DNA of 64,000 bases from Pseudothauera hydrothermalis (GTDB lineage: Bacteria; Pseudomonadota; Gammaproteobacteria; Burkholderiales; Rhodocyclaceae), in NCBI RefSeq assembly GCF_003345255.1, contig NZ_CP029331.1, positions 2,542,001 to 2,606,000 on the forward strand. Direction: 5' to 3'. Made by a program: the position numbers and the translations under genes. The notes below the pieces were generated by a model. The model did not search any database, was not told the origin of the DNA, and worked only from the letters and a program-made list of their open reading frames with translations. Shown piece by piece: positions 7,339-16,697 of this stretch. The stretch's first letter is position 1; the number at the start of each line of letters is the position of its first letter.

Positions 7339-10300
7339 ATGCGCTACGGGGATCTTATTCAGTTCGAGCCGATTGAGTCGGTCATTCAGCTGCTCGACGC
7401 CAATCGGCCGACCGAGGCCAAGAAGCTCGTGGCCACCTATGTCATTTCCGATGACATGGCCGAGCGCATTGCCAAGCAGATGATCCCGCAGCTCTCCTTC
7501 GATGAGTCGGTTGACCATAAGGGCGTACTGGTGGTGGGCAACTACGGCACCGGTAAATCGCACTTGATGTCGGTGCTGTCGCTGATCGCCGAAGACGCCG
7601 CCTATGTGCCGATGGTTCAGCACCCCAAAGTCGCCGAGGCGGCCGGCAGCATCGCTGGCAAGTTCAAGGTGCACCGCATCGAGATCTCCAGCCAGATGTC
7701 CCTGCGCGACATCATCACCCAGGAGCTGGAGATCTTCCTGGAGAAGCAGGGCGTCAGCTACGCTTTCCCGCCGGCCGACAAAGTCGTCAATAACAAAGCG
7801 GCGTTCGAGGAAATGATGGCCGCCTTTGACGAAGTACACCCTGGCAAGGGCGTGCTGCTGGTGGTCGACGAGTTCCTTGAGTTCCTGCGCTCGCGCAAGG
7901 GCCACGACCTGGTGCTGGACCTGTCCTTCCTGCGCGAGATCGGTGAAGTCACCAAGCACCTGCGCTTCCGCTTTGTGGCCGGCGTACAGGAAGCTATTTT
8001 CGACAGCAGCCGCTTCCAGCATGTTGCCGACAGCCTGCGCCGCGTAAACGAGCGTTTCGCCCAGGTGTTGCTGGCCCGTCAGGATGTCAGCTTCGTGGTC
8101 GCCGAGCGTTTGCTGAAAAAATCCGCTGACCAGCAGCACAAGATCCGCACCTACCTCACACCCTTCGCCAAGTTCTACCACAACATGAACGAGCGGATGG
8201 ATGAATACGTGCGGCTGTTTCCGGTGCACCCGGACTACATCGGCACCTTCGAGCGCCTGATCTTTACCGAAAAACGCGGCGCATTGGTCACCCTGCGCGA
8301 CCAGATCCAGGCCATCCTGGACGATGAAGTACCCACCGACCGCCCAGGCCTGATCGGCTTCGACAAGTTCTGGGAAACAGTCACATCCAACTCAGTATTG
8401 CGGTCTGACCCAAACATCGGCCCGGTACTTAAGGTAGCGGAGGTACTGGAAGAGCGGGTTCAAAAGGCATTTACTCGCCCCGCATACAAAGCGATGGCCC
8501 TTCGCGTCATCAAAGGCCTGTCGGTCCATCGTCTGACCACCGGCGGCGATATCTACGTGCCTGTGGGGCCAACTGCCGAGGAACTGCGCGATGCTCTATG
8601 TCTATACCAGCCGGGCATCGAAGATCTGGGCGGCGAGCCGTCCGATGACCTGCTGACCGCCGTGCAAACCACCCTGCGCGAGATCGTCAAGACGGTGAAC
8701 GGCCAGTTCATCTCCAAGGCGCCCGATACCGAGCAGTACTACCTCGACCTCAAGAAAGACGTCGACTACGACGCCCAGATCGAGAAACGCGCTGAGGCAC
8801 TGTCCGACGACGCCCTGGATCGCGCCTACTACAGCGCCCTGATGCAGTTGATGGAGCGCACCGAGGAAGACACCTACGTCACCGGCTACCGGATTTGGCA
8901 ACACCAGGTGGAGTGGCAGGAGCGGCGTGTAGAACGCAACGGCTACCTGTTCCTTGGTGCCCCCAACGACCGGCCGACCGCCCAGCCGGAACGTGATTTC
9001 TACATCTACTTCATCCAGCCGTTCGAGCCCCCGCGCTTTCGCGACGACAGCCGCCCGGATGAGGTGTTCTTCCGCCTGAAAGGCCTGGACGATGCCATCA
9101 AGCGCTATTTGGCCTGCTATGCCGCTGCCCAGGAGCTGGCATCCTCGGCCAGCGGTGGCGCCAAGTCAGTGTATCTGGACAAGGCGAAAGAAGCCCTGCG
9201 AGACATGAGCAAATGGCTGCAGGACAAACAGCTGACAGCCTTCGAAGTCACCTACCAGGGCAAGACCAAAACCTTGCAGGAGTGGGCCAAGGGTGTCTCC
9301 ATGCGTGACAAGCTTCGCCTGGGGCCGGATGAGCGTGCCAACTTCCGTGACATCGTCAATGTGACCTCAGGTCTGGCCCTCGGCACCCACTTCGCGGATC
9401 TGGCGCCGGAGTACCCGACCTTCTCGGTGCTGGTCACCGAATCGAACCGCAAGCAGCTCATCACCAACGCACTGAAGGCGCTGGCCGGTGGCACGCGCAC
9501 CAAGGACGCCATCGCCATCCTGGACGCGCTGGAGATGCTCGACGGCGACCGCATTGAGCCCACGCGATCCAAGTACGGACAGGAAGTGCTCAACCGACTA
9601 CAGGCGAAGGGCCACGGCCAGGTGCTCAACCGCAGCGAGCTCATCAGCGGTGCGACCGACGTCGAGTACTTCGCGCCCGCGCGCTTCCGCCTGGAGCCCG
9701 ACCTGCTGGTGGCGGTGCTGGGCAGCCTGATCTACTCGGGCGACATCGTTCTGGCCATCACCGGCGACAAGATCGACTCCGGCAAGCTCTCCCTGCTGGT
9801 CGAACGTGCGTTGGACGAGCTGAAAACGTTCAAGCACGTCGAGGCGCCCAAGGAGATCAATGTCGCCGTCCTGCGCTCACTGTTCGAGCTGCTGGGCCTG
9901 CCATCTGGATTCGCCCAGATGGCGACCCAGGGCAAGGAGGAGCCGGTCAAGGAACTGCTGGATGCCGTGGCCAAGCAGGTGCAGCGCGTGCTCAGGGTCG
10001 GCACCGATCTGCAGGACCGCCTCAGTTTCTGGGGACAGTCCCTGTTGCGCGAGGAAGAGTTGCGCGACTGGCGCGCGCGGCTGGAAGCGCTCAAGAGCTT
10101 CCTGGATGGGCTGTCGCCCTACAACACCGTCGGCAAGCTCAAGAATCTGCGCATCACCCAGGCCGACATCGATGCCCAGAAGAAGAATCTTGATGTGCTG
10201 TCCTCGGTGGAGAAGCTGCGCGATCTGGTGGCCGAGCTGGGCACGACGGCGGCCTTTCTGTCGCAGGCCGAGATGGTGCTCGCCACCGACCATGCCTGGG

Positions 10301-11064
10301 TGCAGCAGGCCCAGACAGCCCGCAAGGAGATTCTCGACAAACTCATCGCGGACAAGAGCGCCACGCATGCCGCCGAGTACCGCCAGCGCCTGGCCGCCCT
10401 GAAGAAGGACTACATCACCGCCTACGTGGCCCAGCACAGCAAAGCCCGGCTCGGTGTGGCGGAGGACAAGACCAAGTCCGCCCTGCGCCGCGACTCGCGC
10501 ATCACCACGCTGCGCGCCCTGGCGGGCATCTCGCTGATGCCTACCGGGCAGCTCACCAGCTTCGAAGACAAGCTCGACAAGCTCAAAAGCTGCGCCTCGC
10601 TGGTCGAAGCTGAGCTGGCCACCAGCCCGGTATGCCCGCACTGCGGTTTCCGGCCGGCCAACGAGCAAGCCGACCTGCTGCCAGCCGCCAACGTGCTCAA
10701 GACGCTGGATGACGAGCTCGATCGCCTGCTCGATGGGTGGCAGCAGACCCTGCTGGACAACCTCGACGACCCGATCATCCAGGCCAACTTCGAGCTGCTG
10801 AAGGCCAGCCAGCGCGAGCTGATTACCGCCTTCCTGGCGTCCAAAACACTGCCCGACCCGGTCACGCCGGAATTTGTGGCCACCATCCAGGAGGCACTGT
10901 CCGGCCTGGAGAAGATCCTGGTCACTGGCGACGACATTAAACAGGCGCTGCTCGCCGGCGGCTCTCCGGCCACACCTGACGATCTGCGCCGCCGCTTCGA
11001 GTCATTTATGACCGAGCGCTGCAAGGGCAAGGATGCGAGCAAGCTGAGATTCGTAGTCGAGTGA
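7339..11064 (+). CDS. brxC: BrxC/PglY, large AAA-type ATPase of BREX
   Basis: A 1241-aa P-loop protein with Walker A GNYGTGKS (67-74) and Walker B LLVVDEFLEFL (173-183), matching BrxC in size and motifs. BrxC is an essential BREX core protein and probably works with PglX and PglZ on phage DNA. The rest is largely helical. A single CPHC pair lies near residue 1098, and coiled-coil-like stretches lie around 900-1050. It follows brxF by 11 bp. Usually pglX would come next in type 3 BREX; here the SIR2-HerA pair intervenes 22 bp downstream. The frame is intact and high in G+C, unlike the following two genes. Confidence 0.92.
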   Translation: MRYGDLIQFEPIESVIQLLDANRPTEAKKLVATYVISDDMAERIAKQMIPQLSFDESVDHKGVLVVGNYGTGKSHLMSVLSLIAEDAAYVPMVQHPKVAEAAGSIAGKFKVHRIEISSQMSLRDIITQELEIFLEKQGVSYAFPPADKVVNNKAAFEEMMAAFDEVHPGKGVLLVVDEFLEFLRSRKGHDLVLDLSFLREIGEVTKHLRFRFVAGVQEAIFDSSRFQHVADSLRRVNERFAQVLLARQDVSFVVAERLLKKSADQQHKIRTYLTPFAKFYHNMNERMDEYVRLFPVHPDYIGTFERLIFTEKRGALVTLRDQIQAILDDEVPTDRPGLIGFDKFWETVTSNSVLRSDPNIGPVLKVAEVLEERVQKAFTRPAYKAMALRVIKGLSVHRLTTGGDIYVPVGPTAEELRDALCLYQPGIEDLGGEPSDDLLTAVQTTLREIVKTVNGQFISKAPDTEQYYLDLKKDVDYDAQIEKRAEALSDDALDRAYYSALMQLMERTEEDTYVTGYRIWQHQVEWQERRVERNGYLFLGAPNDRPTAQPERDFYIYFIQPFEPPRFRDDSRPDEVFFRLKGLDDAIKRYLACYAAAQELASSASGGAKSVYLDKAKEALRDMSKWLQDKQLTAFEVTYQGKTKTLQEWAKGVSMRDKLRLGPDERANFRDIVNVTSGLALGTHFADLAPEYPTFSVLVTESNRKQLITNALKALAGGTRTKDAIAILDALEMLDGDRIEPTRSKYGQEVLNRLQAKGHGQVLNRSELISGATDVEYFAPARFRLEPDLLVAVLGSLIYSGDIVLAITGDKIDSGKLSLLVERALDELKTFKHVEAPKEINVAVLRSLFELLGLPSGFAQMATQGKEEPVKELLDAVAKQVQRVLRVGTDLQDRLSFWGQSLLREEELRDWRARLEALKSFLDGLSPYNTVGKLKNLRITQADIDAQKKNLDVLSSVEKLRDLVAELGTTAAFLSQAEMVLATDHAWVQQAQTARKEILDKLIADKSATHAAEYRQRLAALKKDYITAYVAQHSKARLGVAEDKTKSALRRDSRITTLRALAGISLMPTGQLTSFEDKLDKLKSCASLVEAELATSPVCPHCGFRPANEQADLLPAANVLKTLDDELDRLLDGWQQTLLDNLDDPIIQANFELLKASQRELITAFLASKTLPDPVTPEFVATIQEALSGLEKILVTGDDIKQALLAGGSPATPDDLRRRFESFMTERCKGKDASKLRFVVE

Positions 11065-11086
11065 TAGTGCGAAGGTGACGTAGAAA

Positions 11087-12181
11087 ATGACCACACCATT
11101 GCTTACGGAAGAAATAGCGATTAAGGCAATCCGGGACTTCTTCCGCGGAAAGCCTTTCGTGTTCTTCGGGACAGGAATGTCATGTGCAATGGACATGGGT
11201 TTCGGCATGCCTGCGCTTCGGGATGAACTTGTGCGGAGAATGCAGGAACGAGTCCTCACCGCCGCCCAGGCATCTGAATGGCAAGGCGTAGCAGACGCGC
11301 TTCAACAAGGAGCTGATCTTGAGAGTTCCCTGAACGCAGTCAACGATCATGGTCTGTTGAGAATAGTGACGGAAATCACCGGCGCATTCGTCGCCGGTCT
11401 GGATAGGCAATACGCATATTCGATCGCACAGGGTACGACAGAGTGGCCGCCAAGCCGACTTCTTTCCCGCTTGATTGAAACGCTTCCAGAAAGCGATGGC
11501 GTCTTGCATGTACTTACGCCCAACTATGATTTGCTGTTCGAATATGCCTGCGATTTCTCGGGAATACCCTACACCAACGGGTTGTTCGGCGGCATCGAAC
11601 GTAAGGAAGACTGGACGGCCGTGGATCGCGCATTGCGTGAACCGTGCAGGATTTGCCAAGGCCGAAGGATAAGAACGGTCTGGCGCCACAGGAAGCACGC
11701 TCGCTTATACAAGGTGCATGGGTCACTGAACTATTTTCTCCACCGGAACGCCGTTATTGAAAACAACGCATGGATGTGGAGTCCGCCAGAGTTCGCTGAG
11801 CGCGTCATGATCACTCCGGGCCTGTCGAAGTATCAGGCGCTTCAACGTTACAGGCGTGAACTACTGCAATACGCGGACAGTGCAGTGGAGAGTGCGACGC
11901 ACTTCCTCTTTCTCGGGTATGGCTTCAATGACAGCCACCTAGAAGAGTATGTCAAGCGCAAGCTCGTCACGCAGTCGAGTCCAGGCCTGATCGTCACAAG
12001 AGACTGCAATCCGAGAATCGAGTCGTTGCTCGGCCAGTCAGAAAATCTTTGGTTGGTCTGCAAACTGGACGACGAAGACGGAACGAGAATCTTTAATAAG
12101 CGCTACTCCGGCTGGCTGGAGTTAAAGGGCCAGAACCTATGGGACGTGCGTGACTTCACAGTCAGAATATTCGGGAGCTGA
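11087..12181 (+). CDS. SIR2-family NADase-like defence protein (SIR2-HerA pair)
   Basis: A 364-aa protein with the SIR2 fold signatures of bacterial defence effectors. They are GTGMS (28-32, the GAGxS-type NAD loop), PNYDLLFEYA with N146/Y147/D148, VHGS with the catalytic-type H211, and GYGFNDSHL (277-285). Proteins of this kind paired with HerA cleave NAD+ when phage infection is sensed, causing growth arrest. All key residues are present, so activity is expected but not shown. The downstream herA starts after two bases. A site with AAGGTGA precedes ATG 11087. By eye the gene is less G+C-rich than brxC, suggesting separate origin. Four cysteines or CxxC-like residues (187-190) form no full zinc site. 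Confidence 0.85.
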   Translation: MTTPLLTEEIAIKAIRDFFRGKPFVFFGTGMSCAMDMGFGMPALRDELVRRMQERVLTAAQASEWQGVADALQQGADLESSLNAVNDHGLLRIVTEITGAFVAGLDRQYAYSIAQGTTEWPPSRLLSRLIETLPESDGVLHVLTPNYDLLFEYACDFSGIPYTNGLFGGIERKEDWTAVDRALREPCRICQGRRIRTVWRHRKHARLYKVHGSLNYFLHRNAVIENNAWMWSPPEFAERVMITPGLSKYQALQRYRRELLQYADSAVESATHFLFLGYGFNDSHLEEYVKRKLVTQSSPGLIVTRDCNPRIESLLGQSENLWLVCKLDDEDGTRIFNKRYSGWLELKGQNLWDVRDFTVRIFGS

Positions 12182-12183
12182 TC

Positions 12184-13923
12184 ATGCCTATTTTTACGTT
12201 TGACACATCTTATTCACTGGGGAAGGTTCGCCTGGTCGATACGCGCAAGGTCAATATCCAGGTCAATAGCGATGAGGATTTGCGGAAGGCACGAGTCGGG
12301 CAGCTTGTCGCACTGTCGTTGCCTGGCGCCGTCGAAGAGTGGCTGATCGGCATCATCGAGAAGGTGGTGAAGACACCCGTTCTCGAAGACATTTCCGTTC
12401 AGCATGATGACGATTCTGCTGATGCAGCGGAACTGAATTTATTGCGCGAGAGCGTTCACAACACGGTTCAACTCACCCTGGTTGGTACCGTCGGTTTGAC
12501 AAACGAGAATAAACCAAAGTTTTCGCGATCCTTGGTCCAAGTGCCGGAGATAGACGCAGGGTGTTTCATACTGCGTGATGCGCAGTTGCAGACATTCATG
12601 AACTTGCTCTCTAAGGAAGGCAAGACCGAACATTCCCTGGAGGTTGGCCGTTACACCATTGATGAGTCGGCGAAGGCTTATCTGGATGGGAACAAGCTAT
12701 TTCAACGACATGCGGCCCTGCTCGGCAGCACCGGCTCTGGCAAGTCCTGGACTGTTGCTGCCATTCTCGAACAGGCTTCAAAACTCCCCTCATCGAATCT
12801 GATCGTTTTCGACTTGCACGGCGAATACCGAGAGCTGAGCTATGCCCGGCATCTCCGCGTTCCTGGACCGGAAGATCTTGGGAAGTCGGACCCGGCTCTG
12901 CTTTTCCTACCTTACTGGCTCCTCAACACGGAGGAGCTGCAAGCCATGTTCATCGATCGGAGTGAGTTCAGTGCTCACAACCAAGTGATGGCTTTTCAGG
13001 ATACGGTTGTTGCGAAGAAGAAAGAGACGCTTGAGAAGCACAAGAAAACAGAGGTTCTAAATGCGTTTACTCTCGATAGTCCTATTCCGTTCGATATCAA
13101 TAGTGTGATCGCCGAGCTACAGCGGCTCAACGAAGAAATGGTGCCTGGTGCAAACAATAAAGAGAGGCAAGGCCCATTCCATGGGCAATTCAGCCGTTTA
13201 CTGCTGCGTCTGAACAGCAAGGTCAGCGACAAGCGCTATGGCTTCCTGTTCCAGGCACCGACATCTGAACATGGCTATGACGCCATGGCCGCTTTGGTCA
13301 AGCGGCTCATGGACTACTCGGAAGACAAGTCTCAGATCAAGGTCATCGATTTTTCCGATGTGCCCGCCGACATTCTTCCCGTAATCGTTGGCTTGGTTGC
13401 CAGAATCATCTATCAAGTCCAGTTCTGGATGGACCGCAACAAGCGTCGTCCATTGGCTCTGGTCTGTGATGAGGCACACCTCTACCTGCCCAAGAAGGAC
13501 GGGAAGAACCCCGTCGAGCAGCGCGCTATCGAGAATTTCGAGAAGATCGCCAAGGAAGGACGCAAGTACGGTGTTGCGCTCCTTGTGGTCAGCCAGCGGC
13601 CTGCCGATGTCAGCACGACGATACTGAGTCAGTGCAACAACGTCATCGCCTTGCGCCTGACCAACGGGGATGACCAGAACACGGTCAGACGCTTGATGCC
13701 GGAAAGCCTGGAAGGGCTGATGGATACGCTTCCCATCCTGGATATAGGGGAGGCTTTGGTCGTGGGTGACGCCGTACTGCTGCCCAGCCGAATCAAGATT
13801 CATGCGCCCCAAGAACGGCCACTCAGCGCCACCATTGAATTCTGGGATGAATGGAGTGAGGCGCCAGGGACGCCTGACTTTGCGAAGGCGGTGGAGAACA
13901 TGCGCAGACAGAATAGGGCCTGA
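12184..13923 (+). CDS. HerA-type hexameric ATPase, partner of the SIR2 protein
   Basis: A 579-aa FtsK/HerA ATPase. An N-terminal HAS-barrel-like domain (about 5-125) precedes the motor domain with Walker A GSTGSGKS (181-188), Walker B LALVCDEAHLYLP (424-436) and the SQRPADVSTTILSQ sensor segment typical of HerA. The protein forms hexamers that assemble with SIR2 or other nuclease partners in defence complexes. It lies two bases after the SIR2 gene and its TGA overlaps the pglX ATG by one base. Thus the pair is translationally tied to both sides of the BREX operon. A GGGAG site before ATG 12184 sits inside the SIR2 gene. It is intact; housekeeping HerA of archaea is a distant relative only. 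Confidence 0.88.
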   Translation: MPIFTFDTSYSLGKVRLVDTRKVNIQVNSDEDLRKARVGQLVALSLPGAVEEWLIGIIEKVVKTPVLEDISVQHDDDSADAAELNLLRESVHNTVQLTLVGTVGLTNENKPKFSRSLVQVPEIDAGCFILRDAQLQTFMNLLSKEGKTEHSLEVGRYTIDESAKAYLDGNKLFQRHAALLGSTGSGKSWTVAAILEQASKLPSSNLIVFDLHGEYRELSYARHLRVPGPEDLGKSDPALLFLPYWLLNTEELQAMFIDRSEFSAHNQVMAFQDTVVAKKKETLEKHKKTEVLNAFTLDSPIPFDINSVIAELQRLNEEMVPGANNKERQGPFHGQFSRLLLRLNSKVSDKRYGFLFQAPTSEHGYDAMAALVKRLMDYSEDKSQIKVIDFSDVPADILPVIVGLVARIIYQVQFWMDRNKRRPLALVCDEAHLYLPKKDGKNPVEQRAIENFEKIAKEGRKYGVALLVVSQRPADVSTTILSQCNNVIALRLTNGDDQNTVRRLMPESLEGLMDTLPILDIGEALVVGDAVLLPSRIKIHAPQERPLSATIEFWDEWSEAPGTPDFAKAVENMRRQNRA

Positions 13924-16697
13924 TGATGGACGAGCAGCTTAACCTTGGGAAAAACGCAAAAGACGCCGAGCCGGTCGAATGCCTTGGGCAAAAATTCCCG
14001 AGCGACCAAGCGCGGCGCGAGCACTTCTTGAAACTGCTGGCTGAGAAGCTGAAAGATCCGGCATTCCGCAAGCAGGATGGTTTTCCGCAAGGATCGGACG
14101 AGGCCATTCTGGCCATGTCCGATCCGCCGTACTACACCGCGTGCCCGAACCCCTGGCTCGCGGACTTCGTGAAGCACTACGGCAAGCCCTATGACCCGAA
14201 GGAACCGTATCGGCGCGAGCCGCTGGCCATCGACGTGTCCGTAGGCAAGACTGACGCTATTTATCGGGCGCACGCTTACCACACCAAAGTGCCGCATCTG
14301 GCCATCGTGCCGTCGATCCTGCACTACACCAAGCCGGGTGACGTGGTGCTGGATGGGTTCGCCGGTTCGGGTATGACGGGCGTGGCCGCACAGTGGTGCG
14401 GTACAGCGCCTGCCAGCTACCGGCATGAGATCGAGATGGCCTGGAAGAAACAGGGTCGTCCGGCACCGCGATGGGGGGTACGACGCGTCGTGCTCAACGA
14501 TCTGTCGCCTGCGGCGACCTTCATCGCAGCCAACTACAACACCCCGTTCGATGTCGATGCCTTTGCCAAGGCGGGCAAGCAGCTTCTCAAGCAGGTCGAG
14601 CAGGAAATCGGCTGGATGTATGAGACGCTGCACAGCGATGGCAAGACCATAGCGCGTATTGACTACACGGTATGGAGTGAGGTGCTGAGCTGTCCAGCCT
14701 GTGCGGGTGAAATTGTGTTCACCGACGCCGCCCTGGATGAAGAAACAAAGGCGGTCGCTGATGTGCTGACGTGTCCCCATTGTGGCGCGCAAGGCAAGAA
14801 GGAGCAGATGGACCTGCGCTTTGAGACATTTATTGACCCAGCGACAGGGCAGACGGAGAAGCGACCGAAGCGTGTGCCCGCGCTCATCTCGTACAAGCTG
14901 GGAAAGACGGCTTATACCAAGAAGCCGGACGAGGCTGACCTGGAGCGAATCGCAAAGATTGCCTCGCTTCCGATTCCCGAAAACCTGCCGATCGATCGCT
15001 TCCCGGATTGTCAGATGACACGGGTTGGCCGCATGAAAACGACGAACTCTGCGGCCATCCACTTCATGTTCTTGCCACGTGCGGCGCAAGCAATGGCACT
15101 GCTTTGGGGCAAAGCCAATTCGAGTGCCGACCCTCGAACTCGAAGCATGTTGCTCTTTATGGTGGAGCAGGCTGTTTGGGGCATGTCTATCCTTGCACGG
15201 TACACGCCTACTCATTTCTCGCAAGTAAATCAGTATCTGAGTGGCGTGTACTACGTGGCATCACAGCACTCCGAGTGCAGTCCGTGGTACATCCTTGCTG
15301 GGAAGCTCGATCGATTGGCTAAGGCGTTCCGCAACTATCAGGCGCATCCTGCGAAAGCAGTGATAAACACTGGAACAGCCGCACGTTTGGCTTTGTCGGA
15401 TAACTCCGTCGATTACATCTTCACGGATCCGCCTTTCGGCGAAAACATCTACTACTCCGACCTGAATTTTCTTGTCGAGTCTTGGCACGGCGTCAAGACG
15501 GACCCAGACCCGGAAGCCATCGTCGACCGTGTTCGCCAGAAGGGCATTCCGGAATATCAGCACCTGATGTACAGCTGTTTCGCTGAGTACTACCGGGTAC
15601 TCAAGCCTGGGCGCTGGATGACTGTGGTGTTCTCCAACAGCAAGGCAGCGGTCTGGAACACGATTCAGGTGGCCTTGCAGCAGACTGGGTTCGTAGTCGC
15701 CGAGGTCACCGCGTTGGATAAGAAGCAAGGCAGCTTCCAGCAGGTGATGTCGCCGAACACTGTGAAGCAGGATCTGGTGATCTCTGTCTACAAGCCGAAC
15801 GGTGGGCTGGAAGATCGCTTCAATAAACAAGGAGCGACGGTGGATTCGGCCTGGGACTTTGTGCAGACCCACTTGCGCAACCTTTCAGTGGTCAAGGCTA
15901 GAAACGGCGAGCTGGAATTCATCGTCGAGCGCGACCCACGCCGCATCTTCGACCGAATGGTGGCCTGGTTTGTTCGCCATGATGCGCCGGTGCCGCTGTC
16001 GAATGATGAATTTCTCTCCGGCTTGCGCAGTCGCTACCCAGAGCGCGACGGCATGGTCTTCCTTCCCGATCAAGTTGCTGAATACGACAAAAAGCGCGCC
16101 CAGGTGGCCCAGGCGCCGCAAATGGAATTGTTCGTCTCCGACGAGCGGAGCGCCATCGACTGGCTGACTGACTTCCTCAAGCGCCGCCCTTCGACTTATC
16201 AGGAAGTTCACCCAGAGTTCACCACTCAGTTGGGCGCCGGCTGGAAGAAACACGAAGCCAAGCCGGAGCTGATGGCACTGCTGGAAAATAATTTCCTGAA
16301 GTACGAAGGTACTGGCGATGTACCGAGCCAGATCCACAGCTACCTCTCCACCAACCATAAGGACCTGCGTGGGTTGGAGAAGAACGATCCGCGCCTGATC
16401 GCCAAAGCCAAAGACCGCTGGTACGTGCCCGATCCGAACAAGGCACAGGATCTGGAGAAGAAACGCGAAAAGGCACTGCTTAAGGAGTTCCAGGTATACC
16501 AGGCCTTCACCGGCCGACGCCTTAAGGAGTTTCGTCTGGAAGTGCTGCGCGCCGGCTTCAAGGAAGCCTGGGGCAAGAAGGACTACCAGACCATCATCGC
16601 CGTGGCCAAGAAGATCCCCGATGAGGCACTGCAGGAAGACGAAAAGCTGCTGCTCTGGTATGACCAGGCACTGACTCGAACCGAGGACGGCTTGTGA
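13923..16697 (+). CDS. pglX: PglX (PglXI), adenine-specific DNA methyltransferase of type 3 BREX
   Basis: A 924-aa DNA methyltransferase that would mark host DNA and help discriminate phage DNA. Motif order is unusual: SDPPYYTACPNPWL (66-79) comes before the SAM-binding FAGSGMTG (146-153). A second DPPFG (502-506) follows a CxxC/CxxC zinc-ribbon-like insertion (cysteines 257/260 and 284/287). The C-terminal third is a helical target-recognition or BREX-specific part. Motif IV preceding motif I resembles the beta class, as in DUF1156-type methylases. The ATG overlaps the herA stop. Which DPP motif is catalytic is not clear from sequence. The recognition sequence cannot be predicted. Confidence 0.9.
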   Translation: MMDEQLNLGKNAKDAEPVECLGQKFPSDQARREHFLKLLAEKLKDPAFRKQDGFPQGSDEAILAMSDPPYYTACPNPWLADFVKHYGKPYDPKEPYRREPLAIDVSVGKTDAIYRAHAYHTKVPHLAIVPSILHYTKPGDVVLDGFAGSGMTGVAAQWCGTAPASYRHEIEMAWKKQGRPAPRWGVRRVVLNDLSPAATFIAANYNTPFDVDAFAKAGKQLLKQVEQEIGWMYETLHSDGKTIARIDYTVWSEVLSCPACAGEIVFTDAALDEETKAVADVLTCPHCGAQGKKEQMDLRFETFIDPATGQTEKRPKRVPALISYKLGKTAYTKKPDEADLERIAKIASLPIPENLPIDRFPDCQMTRVGRMKTTNSAAIHFMFLPRAAQAMALLWGKANSSADPRTRSMLLFMVEQAVWGMSILARYTPTHFSQVNQYLSGVYYVASQHSECSPWYILAGKLDRLAKAFRNYQAHPAKAVINTGTAARLALSDNSVDYIFTDPPFGENIYYSDLNFLVESWHGVKTDPDPEAIVDRVRQKGIPEYQHLMYSCFAEYYRVLKPGRWMTVVFSNSKAAVWNTIQVALQQTGFVVAEVTALDKKQGSFQQVMSPNTVKQDLVISVYKPNGGLEDRFNKQGATVDSAWDFVQTHLRNLSVVKARNGELEFIVERDPRRIFDRMVAWFVRHDAPVPLSNDEFLSGLRSRYPERDGMVFLPDQVAEYDKKRAQVAQAPQMELFVSDERSAIDWLTDFLKRRPSTYQEVHPEFTTQLGAGWKKHEAKPELMALLENNFLKYEGTGDVPSQIHSYLSTNHKDLRGLEKNDPRLIAKAKDRWYVPDPNKAQDLEKKREKALLKEFQVYQAFTGRRLKEFRLEVLRAGFKEAWGKKDYQTIIAVAKKIPDEALQEDEKLLLWYDQALTRTEDGL

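Noticed and set aside
11087-12181. Thoeris system based on the SIR2 protein
   Set aside because: Thoeris needs a TIR-domain ThsB partner; none is present, whereas a HerA partner is directly downstream.
13800-15224. Minus-strand frame of 474 codons
   Set aside because: Antisense to herA and pglX; low-complexity Arg/His-rich translation typical of shadows.
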